Shown here piece after piece: positions 32,469 through 42,920 of a stretch of DNA of 51,837 nt (positions are counted from its first letter, which is position 1; every line of letters starts with the position of its first letter). The stretch lies in NCBI GenBank assembly GCA_049642465.1, contig JBAROV010000008.1:1-51837 (forward strand). The letters run 5' to 3'. The DNA comes from CAWDPQ01 sp049642465. GTDB taxonomy: Bacteria; Acidobacteriota; Vicinamibacteria; Vicinamibacterales; 2-12-FULL-66-21. Below the pieces are notes generated by a model. The model saw nothing but the letters and a program-made list of their open reading frames with translations, was not told where the DNA came from and did no database searches. A program made the position numbers and the translations under genes.

Positions 32469-34913
32469 CTACTCCTCCCGCAACGCCTCGACGGGATTGA
32501 TTCGCAAGCCATGCCGCGCAGCGGCTGAGGCTGCCAGCACTCCCGTGGCGCCGACGATCAGCACGACGCTCACCAGCACCAGAGGATCTTGCGGTCGAAC
32601 TTGGAAAAGCACTCCCGCGACGACTGTTCCCATCGCCAGCGCGCCCAGGCCTCCGGCGGCAATTCCCACTGCGAGCGGCACGGCCGCCTGGCGCAGGATG
32701 AGCGCGAACACCGTGGCTATCGGCGCTCCCAGCGCCACTCTGATGTTCATCTCCCGCCGCCGCCGCGAGACGCCGTAGCTGGTGGTCGCATAAACGCCAA
32801 TCGTCGCAATCATCAGCGCGACGCCACCGAACGCCACCAACAAGGACGTCTGGTACCGCCGCCCCTCCATAGCCTTGTCCACGATGCTCTGCAACGGCGC
32901 GGTGTCGCCAATCGCGACTTCCGGATCCACGGCGCGGATGACTGTACGCAGCTCACGAATCGCCGTCGCAGCATCGCCCGTTGTCTGCGCCACCAGAACC
33001 GACTTCCCCTCGTTGTTGTACCAGTAGGGCACGTAAACCATTAGCGGCGATTCAGTGTCGAGCGCGGTGGAATGTCCGTCGACGACAACGCCGACCACTT
33101 CGAAGCGGTCGTTGCGGTTTCCGCGCGTGAACGGCTTGCCAATCGGATCCTCGCCTGGCCACAGTGTCCGAGCGGCCCGCGCCGAAATCACCGCCGGCGT
33201 CAGTGCCTGTGTTCGATCGCGTTCCTGAATACTGCGACCCATCAGGATCGGCATCGACAAGGCGCGGAAGTAGTCTGGCCCGACAAAGCGATAGTTCGCG
33301 TGCGGCTTCTCGCCCGGCTGCGCAGCGTCCAGCCGGACGATGCCATCGACCCATGTTTCGCCGGTCAGGGGAAGCGCGGACGTCCACGCGACCGATTTGA
33401 TGTCCGGGAGCTGCCGGGCGCGATCGGCAATGCGATCGTAGAGCGCGGCGCGTGCGTTCGTGTCAGGGTAGCGCGCGGCAATCGGCGCGATCTCGATGGT
33501 GACGACGCGATCGGTCGAGAAGCCGGGATCGATGCCGAGCAGGCGCACGAAACTGGTGGCAAAGAGTCCGGTGACCACCAGCAGTGTGACCGACAGTGCC
33601 ACTTGGACCGCGAGCAGCGTCGCGCGCATCGTGACGCCGCCGCGGTCGCTGCTGCCGTGTCCCCCGCCACGGAGCGTCGATTGCAGGTCGCCTCCGGCGA
33701 TGCGCCATGCGGGCAGCACCGCGACGGCGAGACCGGCGAGAATCGCGATCGCCGCCGCGAATCCGAGCACGCGTGCGTCGATCACGACATCGTTGGCGCG
33801 GGGCAAGTCGATCGGAGCCGTCCTGACGAACAGATCCAGCGCCGCACGAGCCAAGAGGAGGCCGAGTGTTCCGCCGACCGCGGCGAGCACGAGCTGTTCG
33901 AGGACGACCGCCTGCGCCAGGCTGGCGCGGTTGGCGCCGAGCGCGCTGCGAACGGCCGCGTCGCGCAGCCGTCCAAGCGTTCGCGTCAAGGACAGGTTCG
34001 CCAGGTTGGCGCAGGCGATGAGCACGACGCCGATGATGGCCCCGAGCAGCAGCAGAAGCCCGCTCCGCGCCCGCCCCACAATCGCATCGTCCAGCGGCGT
34101 GATGCGGCCGCGCAGATCGGCGGGTTGGTGCGTTTCACGCCGCGCGATCGCGGCCACGGACTCCTGGAGCACGTCGAATTCCGCCCGCGCCTGCTGGATC
34201 GTCACGCCGGGCTTCATCCGCGCAATGACAGGGTAATTAAAGGTGCCTATCCATCCGATGTTGGCCAGGTTCGTCCGAAACGGCACGATCGCGGCAAACT
34301 TCGAGCGCAGCGTTGACGAGTCTCCGAGCACATCGAAGGCGGGAATGTCGAAGCGAGGCGGCAACACACCGACGATGGTGTACGGCGTGCCTCCAAGCGT
34401 GAGTGAGCGTCCGAGGATTGCAGGGTCGCGCGCAAGCCGGTCGCGCCACAACTCATCGCTGATGACGACCACGGGCGGACGATCCGGTCCTTCGTCGCTG
34501 CGCGCGAGCGGGCGGCCAAGCGCGACCGGCGTTTGAAGGACATCGAACAGCGTGCCCGACGCGCGGAGGATCGACGCTTGAAATGGCTCCCCGGCGCCCA
34601 TCGCATTCGTCGTTCGCCAGTCCAGTGCGGCCATTGATGCAAACGACGTCCCATTGTTGCGCCACTCCTCGAAATGCCGAAGGTTCGCCGGCAGGGTCGG
34701 ATACTTGTCGGCCCACTGCGGCACGACTTCGCGGATCGAGACGAGTTGTGCGGGATCTGGGTAGCGAAGCGGTCGCAGCAGCACGCCGTTGACGATGGAA
34801 AAGACCGCTGTTGACGAGCCGAGCGTCAGCGCCAGGGTGCCGATGACGGCGGCCGCGTAAAGCGGGTCGCGGCGCAAGCCGCGGAGGGCGAGTTTGAGGT
34901 CGTCGCGAATCAT
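32469..34913 (-). CDS. ADOP-type FtsX/MacB-like permease, no prefix domain
   Basis: An 814-residue permease starting at ATG 34911-34913 (MIRDDLKLALRGLRRDP). It lacks the charged N-terminal prefix and has no PadR gene beside it. MacB periplasmic and FtsX motifs are present (LALTLGSSTAVFSIVNGVLL, VLIACANLANLSLTRTLGR, NIRVALGAPIATVFAL, RHGLRINPVEALREE). There is no ATPase gene nearby. It is probably a single-gene unit; a cupin-type gene lies upstream on the same strand about 115 bp away. Confidence 0.88.
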   Translation of the reverse strand: MIRDDLKLALRGLRRDPLYAAAVIGTLALTLGSSTAVFSIVNGVLLRPLRYPDPAQLVSIREVVPQWADKYPTLPANLRHFEEWRNNGTSFASMAALDWRTTNAMGAGEPFQASILRASGTLFDVLQTPVALGRPLARSDEGPDRPPVVVISDELWRDRLARDPAILGRSLTLGGTPYTIVGVLPPRFDIPAFDVLGDSSTLRSKFAAIVPFRTNLANIGWIGTFNYPVIARMKPGVTIQQARAEFDVLQESVAAIARRETHQPADLRGRITPLDDAIVGRARSGLLLLLGAIIGVVLIACANLANLSLTRTLGRLRDAAVRSALGANRASLAQAVVLEQLVLAAVGGTLGLLLARAALDLFVRTAPIDLPRANDVVIDARVLGFAAAIAILAGLAVAVLPAWRIAGGDLQSTLRGGGHGSSDRGGVTMRATLLAVQVALSVTLLVVTGLFATSFVRLLGIDPGFSTDRVVTIEIAPIAARYPDTNARAALYDRIADRARQLPDIKSVAWTSALPLTGETWVDGIVRLDAAQPGEKPHANYRFVGPDYFRALSMPILMGRSIQERDRTQALTPAVISARAARTLWPGEDPIGKPFTRGNRNDRFEVVGVVVDGHSTALDTESPLMVYVPYWYNNEGKSVLVAQTTGDAATAIRELRTVIRAVDPEVAIGDTAPLQSIVDKAMEGRRYQTSLLVAFGGVALMIATIGVYATTSYGVSRRRREMNIRVALGAPIATVFALILRQAAVPLAVGIAAGGLGALAMGTVVAGVLFQVRPQDPLVLVSVVLIVGATGVLAASAAARHGLRINPVEALREE

Positions 34914-35026
34914 GGTGGATCCTTGGACGGATCCGTGTGCGGTCGCGTTGTCCCGCTTCAGCCTGCGGGAGGTGGTGTGCGAAGAGACCGTTTGTCCAGG
35001 TCCTCCCCGCACCCCCGTCCGAGTGT

Positions 35027-35566
35027 TTACTGAGGGCAGCCGTCGGGCGCCGGGCTGACGTCGATGCGTCGAGTCGCGCCGGCCGGGATCAGCTGAACGG
35101 CGACGGTGCGCGCGACGACTGAGCCTTCATTCCGCAGCAGGTGGACATGGTCTCCACCCGGATCAACGAACCCTGCATTCGGGCTTCCAGGGCTCCCCGC
35201 GGAATAGACCGTCGGGGCGCACGACTCGTCGTACGCGGTCACCTCGCCGGCGGTGACGATGATGAGGCTGTGGCCTGGATGAGTGTGCCAGCCGGTGCTT
35301 CCCCCCACCGCCCATTCGTTGCTCTGGACAAAAAGATCGGAGGGTCCTTTGGTTTTCTGCAGGGACAGCCACAAATCCTTTCGAGGCGTCAGATCTGCAA
35401 ACTCTCGAAGCACCTGGTTGGCAACATCGATGTCTCCGAACCGTCCCGTGGCGATGGTACTGGCCGTGAATCCAGACTGCGGCGTCGCGTCCACGGTCTC
35501 CAGAAAGGTCGCTGCGAGCATGACGCCGCCGGCAAGAACGATCACCGCAATCAGCTTTGGGTTCAT
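35027..35566 (-). CDS. Exported cupin-domain protein
   Basis: A 179-residue protein starting at ATG 35564-35566 after AGGAGG. The N terminus is a signal or anchor (LIAVIVLAGGVMLAATFL). The cupin fold is shown by GGSTGWHTHPGHSLIIVTAGEVTAYD (metal-ligand HxH and downstream Glu) and FVDPGGDHVHLLRNEG. Such small secreted cupins bind a metal, but no reaction is known here. It is divergent from the HTH-propeller protein at 35730. Confidence 0.8.
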   Translation of the reverse strand: MNPKLIAVIVLAGGVMLAATFLETVDATPQSGFTASTIATGRFGDIDVANQVLREFADLTPRKDLWLSLQKTKGPSDLFVQSNEWAVGGSTGWHTHPGHSLIIVTAGEVTAYDESCAPTVYSAGSPGSPNAGFVDPGGDHVHLLRNEGSVVARTVAVQLIPAGATRRIDVSPAPDGCPQ

Positions 35567-35710
35567 CTGTTTTCCTCCTGTGCACACGGACTCGTGTCGA
35601 ACCACCCCAAAATCGCCGAACGCTGCGGTTCGGGCAAGCTGCAGGACGCGGCGTGGCAGGGGATCCGGCGTCGTGCCGTGAAATGCCGTCGATTGCCGCT
35701 CGCTCCGGAC

Positions 35711-35729
35711 GGAGGATAAGATCGCCTCC
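35711..35729 (+). promoter_or_regulatory. Ribosome binding site within an inverted repeat
   Basis: GGAGG (35711-35715) and CCTCC (35725-35729) are complementary, with a 9-nt loop. The second arm touches the TTG start codon. The Shine-Dalgarno sequence could be masked by pairing, and its 14-nt distance from the start is long. This is a prediction of weak or controlled translation. Confidence 0.45.
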
Positions 35730-37751
35730 TTGCCGTTGGAGCCTTCGTCCGAGGATCGGCTGGATTCATGGAAGGAAATCGCGGCCTACCTCAAGAGGGA
35801 CGTCACCACCGTCCAGCGTTGGGAAAGGCGCGAGGGAATGCCCGTGCACCGTCACGTGCACGACAAGGTGGGATCCGTCTATGCCTTTCGGTCCGAACTC
35901 GATTCCTGGTGGCGGACGAGGAAGGTTACGAGCGCCGAGTCGGCGGCACGCAGCGCGAACGATTCGGACGTACCAGTGGCCGCGGAGTCTTCGCCCTTCG
36001 TCACCCCACGCCGGCGGCTGAGCGTCTGGTGGGTTGTGGCGACGGCAACCGTGCTTGCGCTTGGCTTAGCCGCCTGGCAACTTACCCGAGATAGCGGCTC
36101 CACAGGAACTCCTTTCGCGGGTGCCCGCTTTCAGCAACTGACCGACTTCGGGGGCAATGAGCAAACCGCCGCGCTTTCTCGCGATGGAAGATTCGTGAGC
36201 TTTCTGTCGGATCGCGACGGGCGGATGGACGTGTGGGTAACCCAAATCGGAACCGGACAGTTTCATAACCTGACACGCGGATCTGCGCCCGAGCTCGTCA
36301 ATCCTTCGGTTCGCACGCTTGGCTTTTCGCCAGACGGCGCGTTCGTGACGTTCTGGGCACGCAAGTCGGGCGGGTCGGGGCAATCTGACATTGGCATCTG
36401 GGCGGCCCCGATTCTTGGCGGATCGGCCCGACCCTACCTCGAGGGTGTCGCGGAATTCGACTGGTCGCGGGACGGCACGCGTCTCGTGTATCACACGCCC
36501 GGAGCGGGCGATCCAATGTTTGTCCGCGATAGCGGTCAGGCGCCGCGGCAGATCTTCTCGGCGCCGCCTGGACTGCACGCGCATTTCCCCGTCTGGTCGC
36601 CCGACGAGTCATTTATCTACTTTGTGCAGGGGACTCTTCCGGATCACATGGACGTCTGGCGCGTCAAACCGTCCGGAGGACCTCCCGAGCGAATGACCAA
36701 CCACGACTCGCGCGTGAGCCATCTTGTGTTCCTGAACGCGCAGACGCTCGCGTACTTGGCCAGCGGCTCGGATGGTTCCGGCCCCGCGCTTTATAGCCAC
36801 GACGTCATCCAGCGAACGACTCAGCGCTTGAGCTTTGGCGTCGAACGGTATACCTCACTTGCGGCGAGTTCGGACGGCCGCCGCCTCGTGGCGACCGTGT
36901 CGAGTCCGAAAGGAGCACTCTGGCGACTCCCTGGAGTGGATTCGCTCGCCAATGCCTCCGCACCGCAGCCTATCTTGCTGACGACCAGTAGCGGATTCGC
37001 TCCGCGGTTGGGTTCCGGTTTCCTGCTGTATGTCTCGTCAAAAGGCGAGAACGACAGCATCTGGAAGCTGCAGGGAGGAGTTTCCACCGAGCTATGGAGT
37101 GCCCCCGAGACGCGAATCACTGGAGCACCCGCCATCTCGCCCGCCGGCGATCTCGTCGCGTTTGTCGCCGAACGGAATCGGCAGAGTTCGCTACATGTCA
37201 CGAATACCGACGGCACCAACGCCCGAATCGTCACATCAGCTTTGCAGCTGCGTGGCGCTCCGGCGTGGGCGCCAGACGGACAGTCCATTACCGTTGCAGT
37301 TGTTGCCGACGGAGTTCCACGTCTCTTCAGCGTGCCCCTCGACGGTAGCACGCCAACTTCCCTCGTGCCTGAGCACTCCATTGACCCAGTCTGGTCGCGC
37401 GACGGCAGGCTTCTGGTTTACTCCGGCCCGGATATTGGAACGACGTTTCAGGTAAAAGCGGTTGCCGCCGATGCCCCGACGAAACCCTTGGTGACCATGC
37501 CCTTGAGCCGGGGCGCGCGGCATCTGGCCTTCATGCCTGGAGGCCGATCTCTCATCGTTTTGCGCGGGGAGATCGTGCACAAGGATCTGTGGCTGATCGA
37601 TCTGGAGACGGGAGCCGAGCGTCAGTTGACACATTTCAGTCCGGACTTCAACCTGCGCGACTTCGACGTCTCTCCGGATGGACGTGAAATTGTCCTGGAC
37701 CAACAGCAAGAGCGCTTCAATATTGTGCTCATCGATCTGCCTCACCAATGA
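35730..37751 (+). CDS. Excisionase-like HTH / transmembrane / WD40-like (PD40) propeller protein
   Basis: A 673-residue one-component membrane sensor-type protein. Residues about 10-62 are a MerR/excisionase-like DNA-binding helix-turn-helix (LDSWKEIAAYLKRDVTTV, QRWERREGMPVHRH, VYAFRSELDSWW). A transmembrane helix follows (VWWVVATATVLALGLAAW). The periplasmic part is a PD40/TolB-like beta propeller with repeated S-(R/P)-D-G-R blades (ALSRDGRFVSFLSDRDG, GFSPDGAFVTFWARKSG, VSPDGREIVL). In Acidobacteriota this arrangement is common, and it may act as a membrane-anchored regulator. The start is TTG at 35730. It is divergent from a cupin gene and convergent with an ADOP permease, whose expression it might affect. 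Confidence 0.85.
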   Translation: MPLEPSSEDRLDSWKEIAAYLKRDVTTVQRWERREGMPVHRHVHDKVGSVYAFRSELDSWWRTRKVTSAESAARSANDSDVPVAAESSPFVTPRRRLSVWWVVATATVLALGLAAWQLTRDSGSTGTPFAGARFQQLTDFGGNEQTAALSRDGRFVSFLSDRDGRMDVWVTQIGTGQFHNLTRGSAPELVNPSVRTLGFSPDGAFVTFWARKSGGSGQSDIGIWAAPILGGSARPYLEGVAEFDWSRDGTRLVYHTPGAGDPMFVRDSGQAPRQIFSAPPGLHAHFPVWSPDESFIYFVQGTLPDHMDVWRVKPSGGPPERMTNHDSRVSHLVFLNAQTLAYLASGSDGSGPALYSHDVIQRTTQRLSFGVERYTSLAASSDGRRLVATVSSPKGALWRLPGVDSLANASAPQPILLTTSSGFAPRLGSGFLLYVSSKGENDSIWKLQGGVSTELWSAPETRITGAPAISPAGDLVAFVAERNRQSSLHVTNTDGTNARIVTSALQLRGAPAWAPDGQSITVAVVADGVPRLFSVPLDGSTPTSLVPEHSIDPVWSRDGRLLVYSGPDIGTTFQVKAVAADAPTKPLVTMPLSRGARHLAFMPGGRSLIVLRGEIVHKDLWLIDLETGAERQLTHFSPDFNLRDFDVSPDGREIVLDQQQERFNIVLIDLPHQ

Positions 37752-37769
37752 GCAGGAACCGCTCGACCG

Positions 37770-40256
37770 CTATTCGCTCCTTAGCACGTCCACCGGATTG
37801 ACATCCATCGCGCGACGTACCGGCAGGTAACTCGCCGCGATCACTGCAGCTATCAGTACGGCAACGGCTCCGACCAGAACTCCGGGATCCACCGGACTGG
37901 TCTCATAAAGCGTCGCCCGCATGATTCGGCCTAACAGGAGCGCGCCGACGATCCCCGCAATCGCTCCAGGTAACGCGAAGCGGAGTGTCGGGCCCATGGC
38001 CGCCCGCGCGATCTGGCGCGAGTTGGCCCCGAGCGCGATGCGGACGCCGATCTCCCGGATACGGCTCGTCACGAGAAAGGACGTCACGGCGTAGACACCC
38101 GTGGCCGCGACCGACAACGCGATGACTGCGATGATCACGAACAGCCCCGTTTGAAAGCTCTGTTTCGACCAGGACAACTGCGCCCGCGCTTCCATCGTCT
38201 GCACATCGAAGAGCGCGAGGTCTGGATCGGCGCGGTTGACGGCGCGAGCCAGCTGTGGGACCAGCGCGAGAGGCTCGCCGGCGGTGGCGCGCACGAGCAC
38301 CATCCGGTTCGGATACGTGAACTGCGCGTACGCCGTGAAGAAATCCGGCTGGATCGGGTTTTCGTTGAGCGGCTGGTAGGCCACGTTGCCGGCGATGCCG
38401 ACGATCATAGCGCTTTGCTCGAGGCTGCCGAATGCCGCCGCACCCTCGAACCACACACGCTTTCCGATCGGATCTTCACCCGGCCAGAACCTCTGCGCCG
38501 CCGCTTCGTTGATGACGACGACGGCCGGACTCCCGGCTCGATCCCGCTCTTCGATGCCTCGGCCACGGAGGATTGGCACCCGCAGCGTCTTGAAGTGATC
38601 CGGTGACACGTAATGCCGGAGCACCGATGGCGGGTCGGTTGGAGTGGCCGGCCGGCCTGCGATTCGCAGCGACGCGTTCGCACATTGCGTCGACAACGGC
38701 GCGCACCCGTCCACCGTGGCGGACTCCACGCCCGGAACGCCTTGGATTTCCTCCAGCACGCGATCGAGCAGCGCCGGGGCCGCGGTCGTGTCGTACTTCA
38801 CTTCCGACGGGCGAATCATGAAGGTGACCAACCCTTCGGGCTCGAACCCGAGCGGGGCGCGAAGGAGCCGGGCGTAGCTGCTGAGCAGCAGACCACAGGC
38901 AACCAGCAGCACGACCGCGAGGCACACCTGAAAGCCCACGATGGTTTCGCGAAGACCGAGCCTTGTCGTGCCGCCGGACACAGACGCCGCTCCTGCCTTC
39001 AGATCCGCAGCGATCGTCGTGCGGGTGGAACGGAGCGCAGGCAGCAGCGCAAACAGCAGAACGGTGATCGCGCAGACGGCAAGCGTGAAGAAGAAAAGGC
39101 GCCAGTCCACCGTTGGTGTGGCGAATTCACCGACGGCCCCGTAGAAGTTGCGGCCGCGGGCAAGGGTGGTTGGGATGCGCAAGAAAGGCATGACCCAGGC
39201 AGTTACGGCGAGGGTCAGAACACCAGCCGCCGCCGCAAGGACTCCGCCCTCGATGAGCATCTGGCGAACCAGGCGTGCGCGGCCCGATCCAATCGCCAGC
39301 CGGATCGCGATCTCTCGCCGTCGCGCTGCGGCCCGGCCGATGAGCAGGCCGGCGACGTTGGCACACGCGATCAGCAGGAGCATGGCGGCCGCGGCCGCGA
39401 GCAGCATCAAGGCGCGGCGGGTGACGACATCGAGCCGCGCGTCGTTCAGGGTCATCGCCGTGGCCGAGAATTCGTCCTGGGGCGTGTCGGCGTCGCTCGG
39501 TTGCTCGATGTGAATTCGACGGCCGACGACCGCCAGCTCCGCGCGTGCCGAGTCGATCGTGGCGTCGGGGCGCAGCCGTCCAACGGCCGTGATGAAATTC
39601 TGATTCGTTGTCAGGTAGTCGCGATAGGTGACGAGCGGTGCGGTCGCCGCAGGGATCCACGCCTGCGCCAGCCCGGACACGCCATTGAAGCCGCGCGCCG
39701 CGACGCCGACGATCGTAAACGTGACGCCGTTCAACGCCAGCGTCGTGCCCACGACGCGCTCGCTTCCAGCGAACCGGCGCCGCCAGACGTCGTAGCCGAT
39801 GACAACCGAGTGCGAGGCAGTTCCGGCCGCGCCGTCTTCCTCGACAAAACCACGGCCCGAAAAGAGCGGCGCGCGCATTACCTGGAGGTAGGCGGGGGAC
39901 ACGACCTCGATCGCCAGAGGTTCCGGAGCGCTCGAGCCGGTCAGCGTCACGACGTTGTTCGAACTCGTCGCCACCCCCTCGAACGATCGAACGTATCGTT
40001 TCAACAACTGAAAGCGGGCCCAGGACCATCGGTGCCGCAACTCGCCCTCACGCGGCGTCCGCTGCGTGATATTCAGCACCGCCAGGCGATCCGCTTCGGC
40101 AAATGGCGGCGTCCGGAGCATAGCGGCGTCCACGAGGCTGAAGACCGCTGCGGAACTGGCAATACCGAGCGTGAGGGAGAAGAGCGCTGCCGCGGTGAAC
40201 ACCGGCATGCGCCGAAGCGTCCGTACGGCGTATCGGAGGTCGTGAAGTATCGTCAT
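37770..40256 (-). CDS. ADOP-type FtsX/MacB-like permease, no prefix domain
   Basis: An 828-residue permease beginning MTILHDLRYAVRTLRRMPVF. As with the gene at 32469, it has no prefix domain and no PadR partner. Motifs include FSLTLGIASSAAVFSLVDAAML, LLIACANVAGLLIGRAAARRR, GVRIALGANSRQI and a C-terminal RRAMDVNPVDVLRSE. MacB-type periplasmic domains lie between the permease halves. The gene ends 18 bp from the convergent HTH-propeller gene. Confidence 0.88.
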   Translation of the reverse strand: MTILHDLRYAVRTLRRMPVFTAAALFSLTLGIASSAAVFSLVDAAMLRTPPFAEADRLAVLNITQRTPREGELRHRWSWARFQLLKRYVRSFEGVATSSNNVVTLTGSSAPEPLAIEVVSPAYLQVMRAPLFSGRGFVEEDGAAGTASHSVVIGYDVWRRRFAGSERVVGTTLALNGVTFTIVGVAARGFNGVSGLAQAWIPAATAPLVTYRDYLTTNQNFITAVGRLRPDATIDSARAELAVVGRRIHIEQPSDADTPQDEFSATAMTLNDARLDVVTRRALMLLAAAAAMLLLIACANVAGLLIGRAAARRREIAIRLAIGSGRARLVRQMLIEGGVLAAAAGVLTLAVTAWVMPFLRIPTTLARGRNFYGAVGEFATPTVDWRLFFFTLAVCAITVLLFALLPALRSTRTTIAADLKAGAASVSGGTTRLGLRETIVGFQVCLAVVLLVACGLLLSSYARLLRAPLGFEPEGLVTFMIRPSEVKYDTTAAPALLDRVLEEIQGVPGVESATVDGCAPLSTQCANASLRIAGRPATPTDPPSVLRHYVSPDHFKTLRVPILRGRGIEERDRAGSPAVVVINEAAAQRFWPGEDPIGKRVWFEGAAAFGSLEQSAMIVGIAGNVAYQPLNENPIQPDFFTAYAQFTYPNRMVLVRATAGEPLALVPQLARAVNRADPDLALFDVQTMEARAQLSWSKQSFQTGLFVIIAVIALSVAATGVYAVTSFLVTSRIREIGVRIALGANSRQIARAAMGPTLRFALPGAIAGIVGALLLGRIMRATLYETSPVDPGVLVGAVAVLIAAVIAASYLPVRRAMDVNPVDVLRSE

Positions 40257-40331
40257 TGCAGATCCCCCGCGCAGGATCCTGGAATCTTAGGACGGAAAAT
40301 GGGCCCGGGGTGTTATCAGCGGCAGAGGTGG

Positions 40332-42920
40332 CTATTCTGCTCGCAGGACGGACATCGGAGGAACCCGTACCGCCCTCAGGGTGGGGACGAGTGATCCGGC
40401 AAACGTCATCAGGAGTGTCAAGCCAACAGCGGCGGCAAATGTGGCGGGATCGCCCGGCGCCACGCCAAACAGCAGCGCGCGCATGCCTCGTGCCGCCAGG
40501 TAGCCGCCGAGCACGCCTGGCACGAGACCGAGCAGGGCGAGGCGCATTCCATCCGCGAAGATCATGCGCCCCACGCGCGATGGCTCAGCACCGAGGGCCA
40601 GGCGCACGCCGATTTCCTGGGAACGCTGCGAGACTGTGTACGCCAGCAGTCCGTAAATGCCGACGCCGGAGAGCACCACCGCCACGATCGCGAACACCCC
40701 AAGCACCTGAAGCTGGCCGCGGCGCGTGGCGGTATCGCGCGCGAGCACGGCCTCCATCGGTCTGACGTCGGAGATCGGCTGCTCGGGATCGACCGTACGG
40801 ACGATCCGGCGAATCGCGGGCACCAGATTCTCACCAGAACTCGAATGTCGAACCACGAGATCCTTCGGGTCGAAGGTTCCGGGAAAAGGCTGGGGAGCCT
40901 GGGGCGCCGGCAGGTACAACTGAGGCTCGCTCGAACGCTCCAGTCCGCGGACCTTGATGTCGCCGACCACGCCCACCACGGTTCGAGGTCGGCCTCGGTG
41001 GCGAAACGTCTTCCCTATTGGATCCTGGCCGGGCCAGTAGCGTTCTGCGAACGACGCGCTCACCACGGCGACCCAGGCCCGATCGGTGCTGTCGCCATCC
41101 TCCACGTCGCGCCCTCGCAGTACAGGAATGCCCATCGTCCTGAAATATTGCGGCGTGATCCACCGATGGCTCACGCCTCCTGTTCGGGCGCTCCGCACTT
41201 CCTGCCCTGGTATCTCGACTCCGGTGATGAGCCCGGTCACGATCATCGGCAGGCCGCTGATAAAGGCCGCGCTCTGGACGCCCGGCAGTGCGCGTACTTC
41301 CGTGAGCACTCGCTCGAAAAACTCGTTGCGTCGGACCGGGCTGTCGTACTTGGGGCGCGGCAACGCCGTCCTCATCGTGAGCACGTTGCTGGCCGCAAAT
41401 CCCGGATCGATGGCCTGCACGCGCCACACCGCGCGAATCAAGAGACCCGAGGTGATCAACAGGATCACGGACATCGTGACTTCAACGGTCACGAGCACCG
41501 CTCGGAGGCGCTGCCTGGCGCCGCCCCCGGCACGGTTCCCTTCGCGGAGCGCGGTGAACTCCAGTCGGCGGCCGGCGCGGACGGCAGGAAACAGGCCGAA
41601 CCCCAAGGCCGTGAGCGCTGTGAACAGGGCCGCGAAGCCGAGCACGCGCACGTCCACGCTGGGGGCACCCTCGACCGGCAGCGTGGGCGGCACGAGGGTG
41701 GAAAACAGGGGAACTCCCGCGGCGGCCAGCGCCACACCGGCCGCGCCGCCGAGCATCGTGATGATGATGCTTTCCGTGATCAACTGCCGCATCAAGCGCT
41801 CCCTGCCGGCGCCGAGCGCGGCGCGCACGGCGAGCTCGCGCTCTCGCGCCGCCGCGCGCGCCAGCAACAAGTTCGCGAGATTGGCGCAGGTGAGGAGCAG
41901 CAAGCACAGGCTCGCACCCCCGAGCGCGATCAGCATGAGACGGAAACGCGGAGACATGTTGTCCCGCATGCGGTAAAAGCTGATGCCGGTTTCGGCATTC
42001 GTCTCCGGGTAATCTCGGGCCAGACGCGCCGCGATCAATTCGAGTTCCGTCCGTGCCTGCTCAAAGGTCACGCCGTGCTTGAGGCGAGCCACACCCTCGA
42101 TGTACGAGTTCGCGCGGCTCTCGAAATCGTCCGCCTCGAACGTCAGCGGCGTCCACATCTCCGTCTGTTGCGTAGGGAAGTAGAACGCCCGGGGCATCAC
42201 GCCGATGATCGTGTAGGCCGATCCATTCAGTGTCACGCTGCGCCCCAGCACCGTCGGATCGCCGGCAAACTGGGATTGCCACAAGCCATAACTGATGACG
42301 ACCGCCGTGCGGTCGGCTTCGCCCGGCTCGAACACACGTCCCAACGTGGGTGTGACGCCGAGAACGGGAAGCACTTCAGGCGTCACGGGCGTGATCGCGA
42401 GACGCCGCGGCTCCCCCCCACCCACCAGGTTCACCGCATCGTCTGCGAACGCGCCCATGTCCTCGAACGACGAGTTCAGCGTCTTGAAGTCGCGATAATT
42501 GGCGGGGGAGAGCTGGTTCATGCAGCCCCAGCCGCCGCCGGTGCGCGGCCCCTCGCATAACCGCACGATGTTGTCCGGCTCGGGAAATGGCAACGGACGC
42601 AACAGCACGAAGTCCGCGACCGAGAACGCCGCAGTATTGGCGCCGACGCCAAGGGCGGTGACCAGGATGGCTGTGAGGGCAAAGCCGCGCGAGCGGTTCA
42701 ACGTCCGGGCCGTGTAGCGGAGGTCCTGGATCAGCATGGCCCAGTGGAGCGCCATCGCGTTCGACACGTCGGCCGCGGCGATCCGCAGAAAGAGCGCCAC
42801 CTTGCCGAGAGGCGTCGCGCGCGCGCACTCATCCGCGAACACCTGCACCATTTCATCGCCGTACTCCATCCGGAACGATGAAGGATAAAGATGGAGCAAC
42901 GCGCGGTAGAGGCGGGTCAT
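40332..42920 (-). CDS. ADOP-family FtsX/MacB-like permease
   Basis: An 862-residue permease. Its ATG (42918-42920) overlaps the PadR stop as ATGA. Residues 1-70 form the prefix type MTRLYRALLHLYPSSFRMEY...FADECARATPLGK. The MacB/FtsX core has VTALGVGANTAAFSVADFVLL, LLLLTCANLANLLLARAAAR, GVRLALGAEPSRVG and a C-terminal VRVPPMSVLRAE. It is co-transcribed with PadR. There is no ATPase in the window. Confidence 0.9.
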   Translation of the reverse strand: MTRLYRALLHLYPSSFRMEYGDEMVQVFADECARATPLGKVALFLRIAAADVSNAMALHWAMLIQDLRYTARTLNRSRGFALTAILVTALGVGANTAAFSVADFVLLRPLPFPEPDNIVRLCEGPRTGGGWGCMNQLSPANYRDFKTLNSSFEDMGAFADDAVNLVGGGEPRRLAITPVTPEVLPVLGVTPTLGRVFEPGEADRTAVVISYGLWQSQFAGDPTVLGRSVTLNGSAYTIIGVMPRAFYFPTQQTEMWTPLTFEADDFESRANSYIEGVARLKHGVTFEQARTELELIAARLARDYPETNAETGISFYRMRDNMSPRFRLMLIALGGASLCLLLLTCANLANLLLARAAARERELAVRAALGAGRERLMRQLITESIIITMLGGAAGVALAAAGVPLFSTLVPPTLPVEGAPSVDVRVLGFAALFTALTALGFGLFPAVRAGRRLEFTALREGNRAGGGARQRLRAVLVTVEVTMSVILLITSGLLIRAVWRVQAIDPGFAASNVLTMRTALPRPKYDSPVRRNEFFERVLTEVRALPGVQSAAFISGLPMIVTGLITGVEIPGQEVRSARTGGVSHRWITPQYFRTMGIPVLRGRDVEDGDSTDRAWVAVVSASFAERYWPGQDPIGKTFRHRGRPRTVVGVVGDIKVRGLERSSEPQLYLPAPQAPQPFPGTFDPKDLVVRHSSSGENLVPAIRRIVRTVDPEQPISDVRPMEAVLARDTATRRGQLQVLGVFAIVAVVLSGVGIYGLLAYTVSQRSQEIGVRLALGAEPSRVGRMIFADGMRLALLGLVPGVLGGYLAARGMRALLFGVAPGDPATFAAAVGLTLLMTFAGSLVPTLRAVRVPPMSVLRAE

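Noticed and set aside
33072..34316. Long plus-strand ORF (414 codons) opposite an ADOP permease
   Set aside because: Arg/Asp/Gln-rich sequence mirroring the real gene; same for 38613-40394 and 40845-42560.
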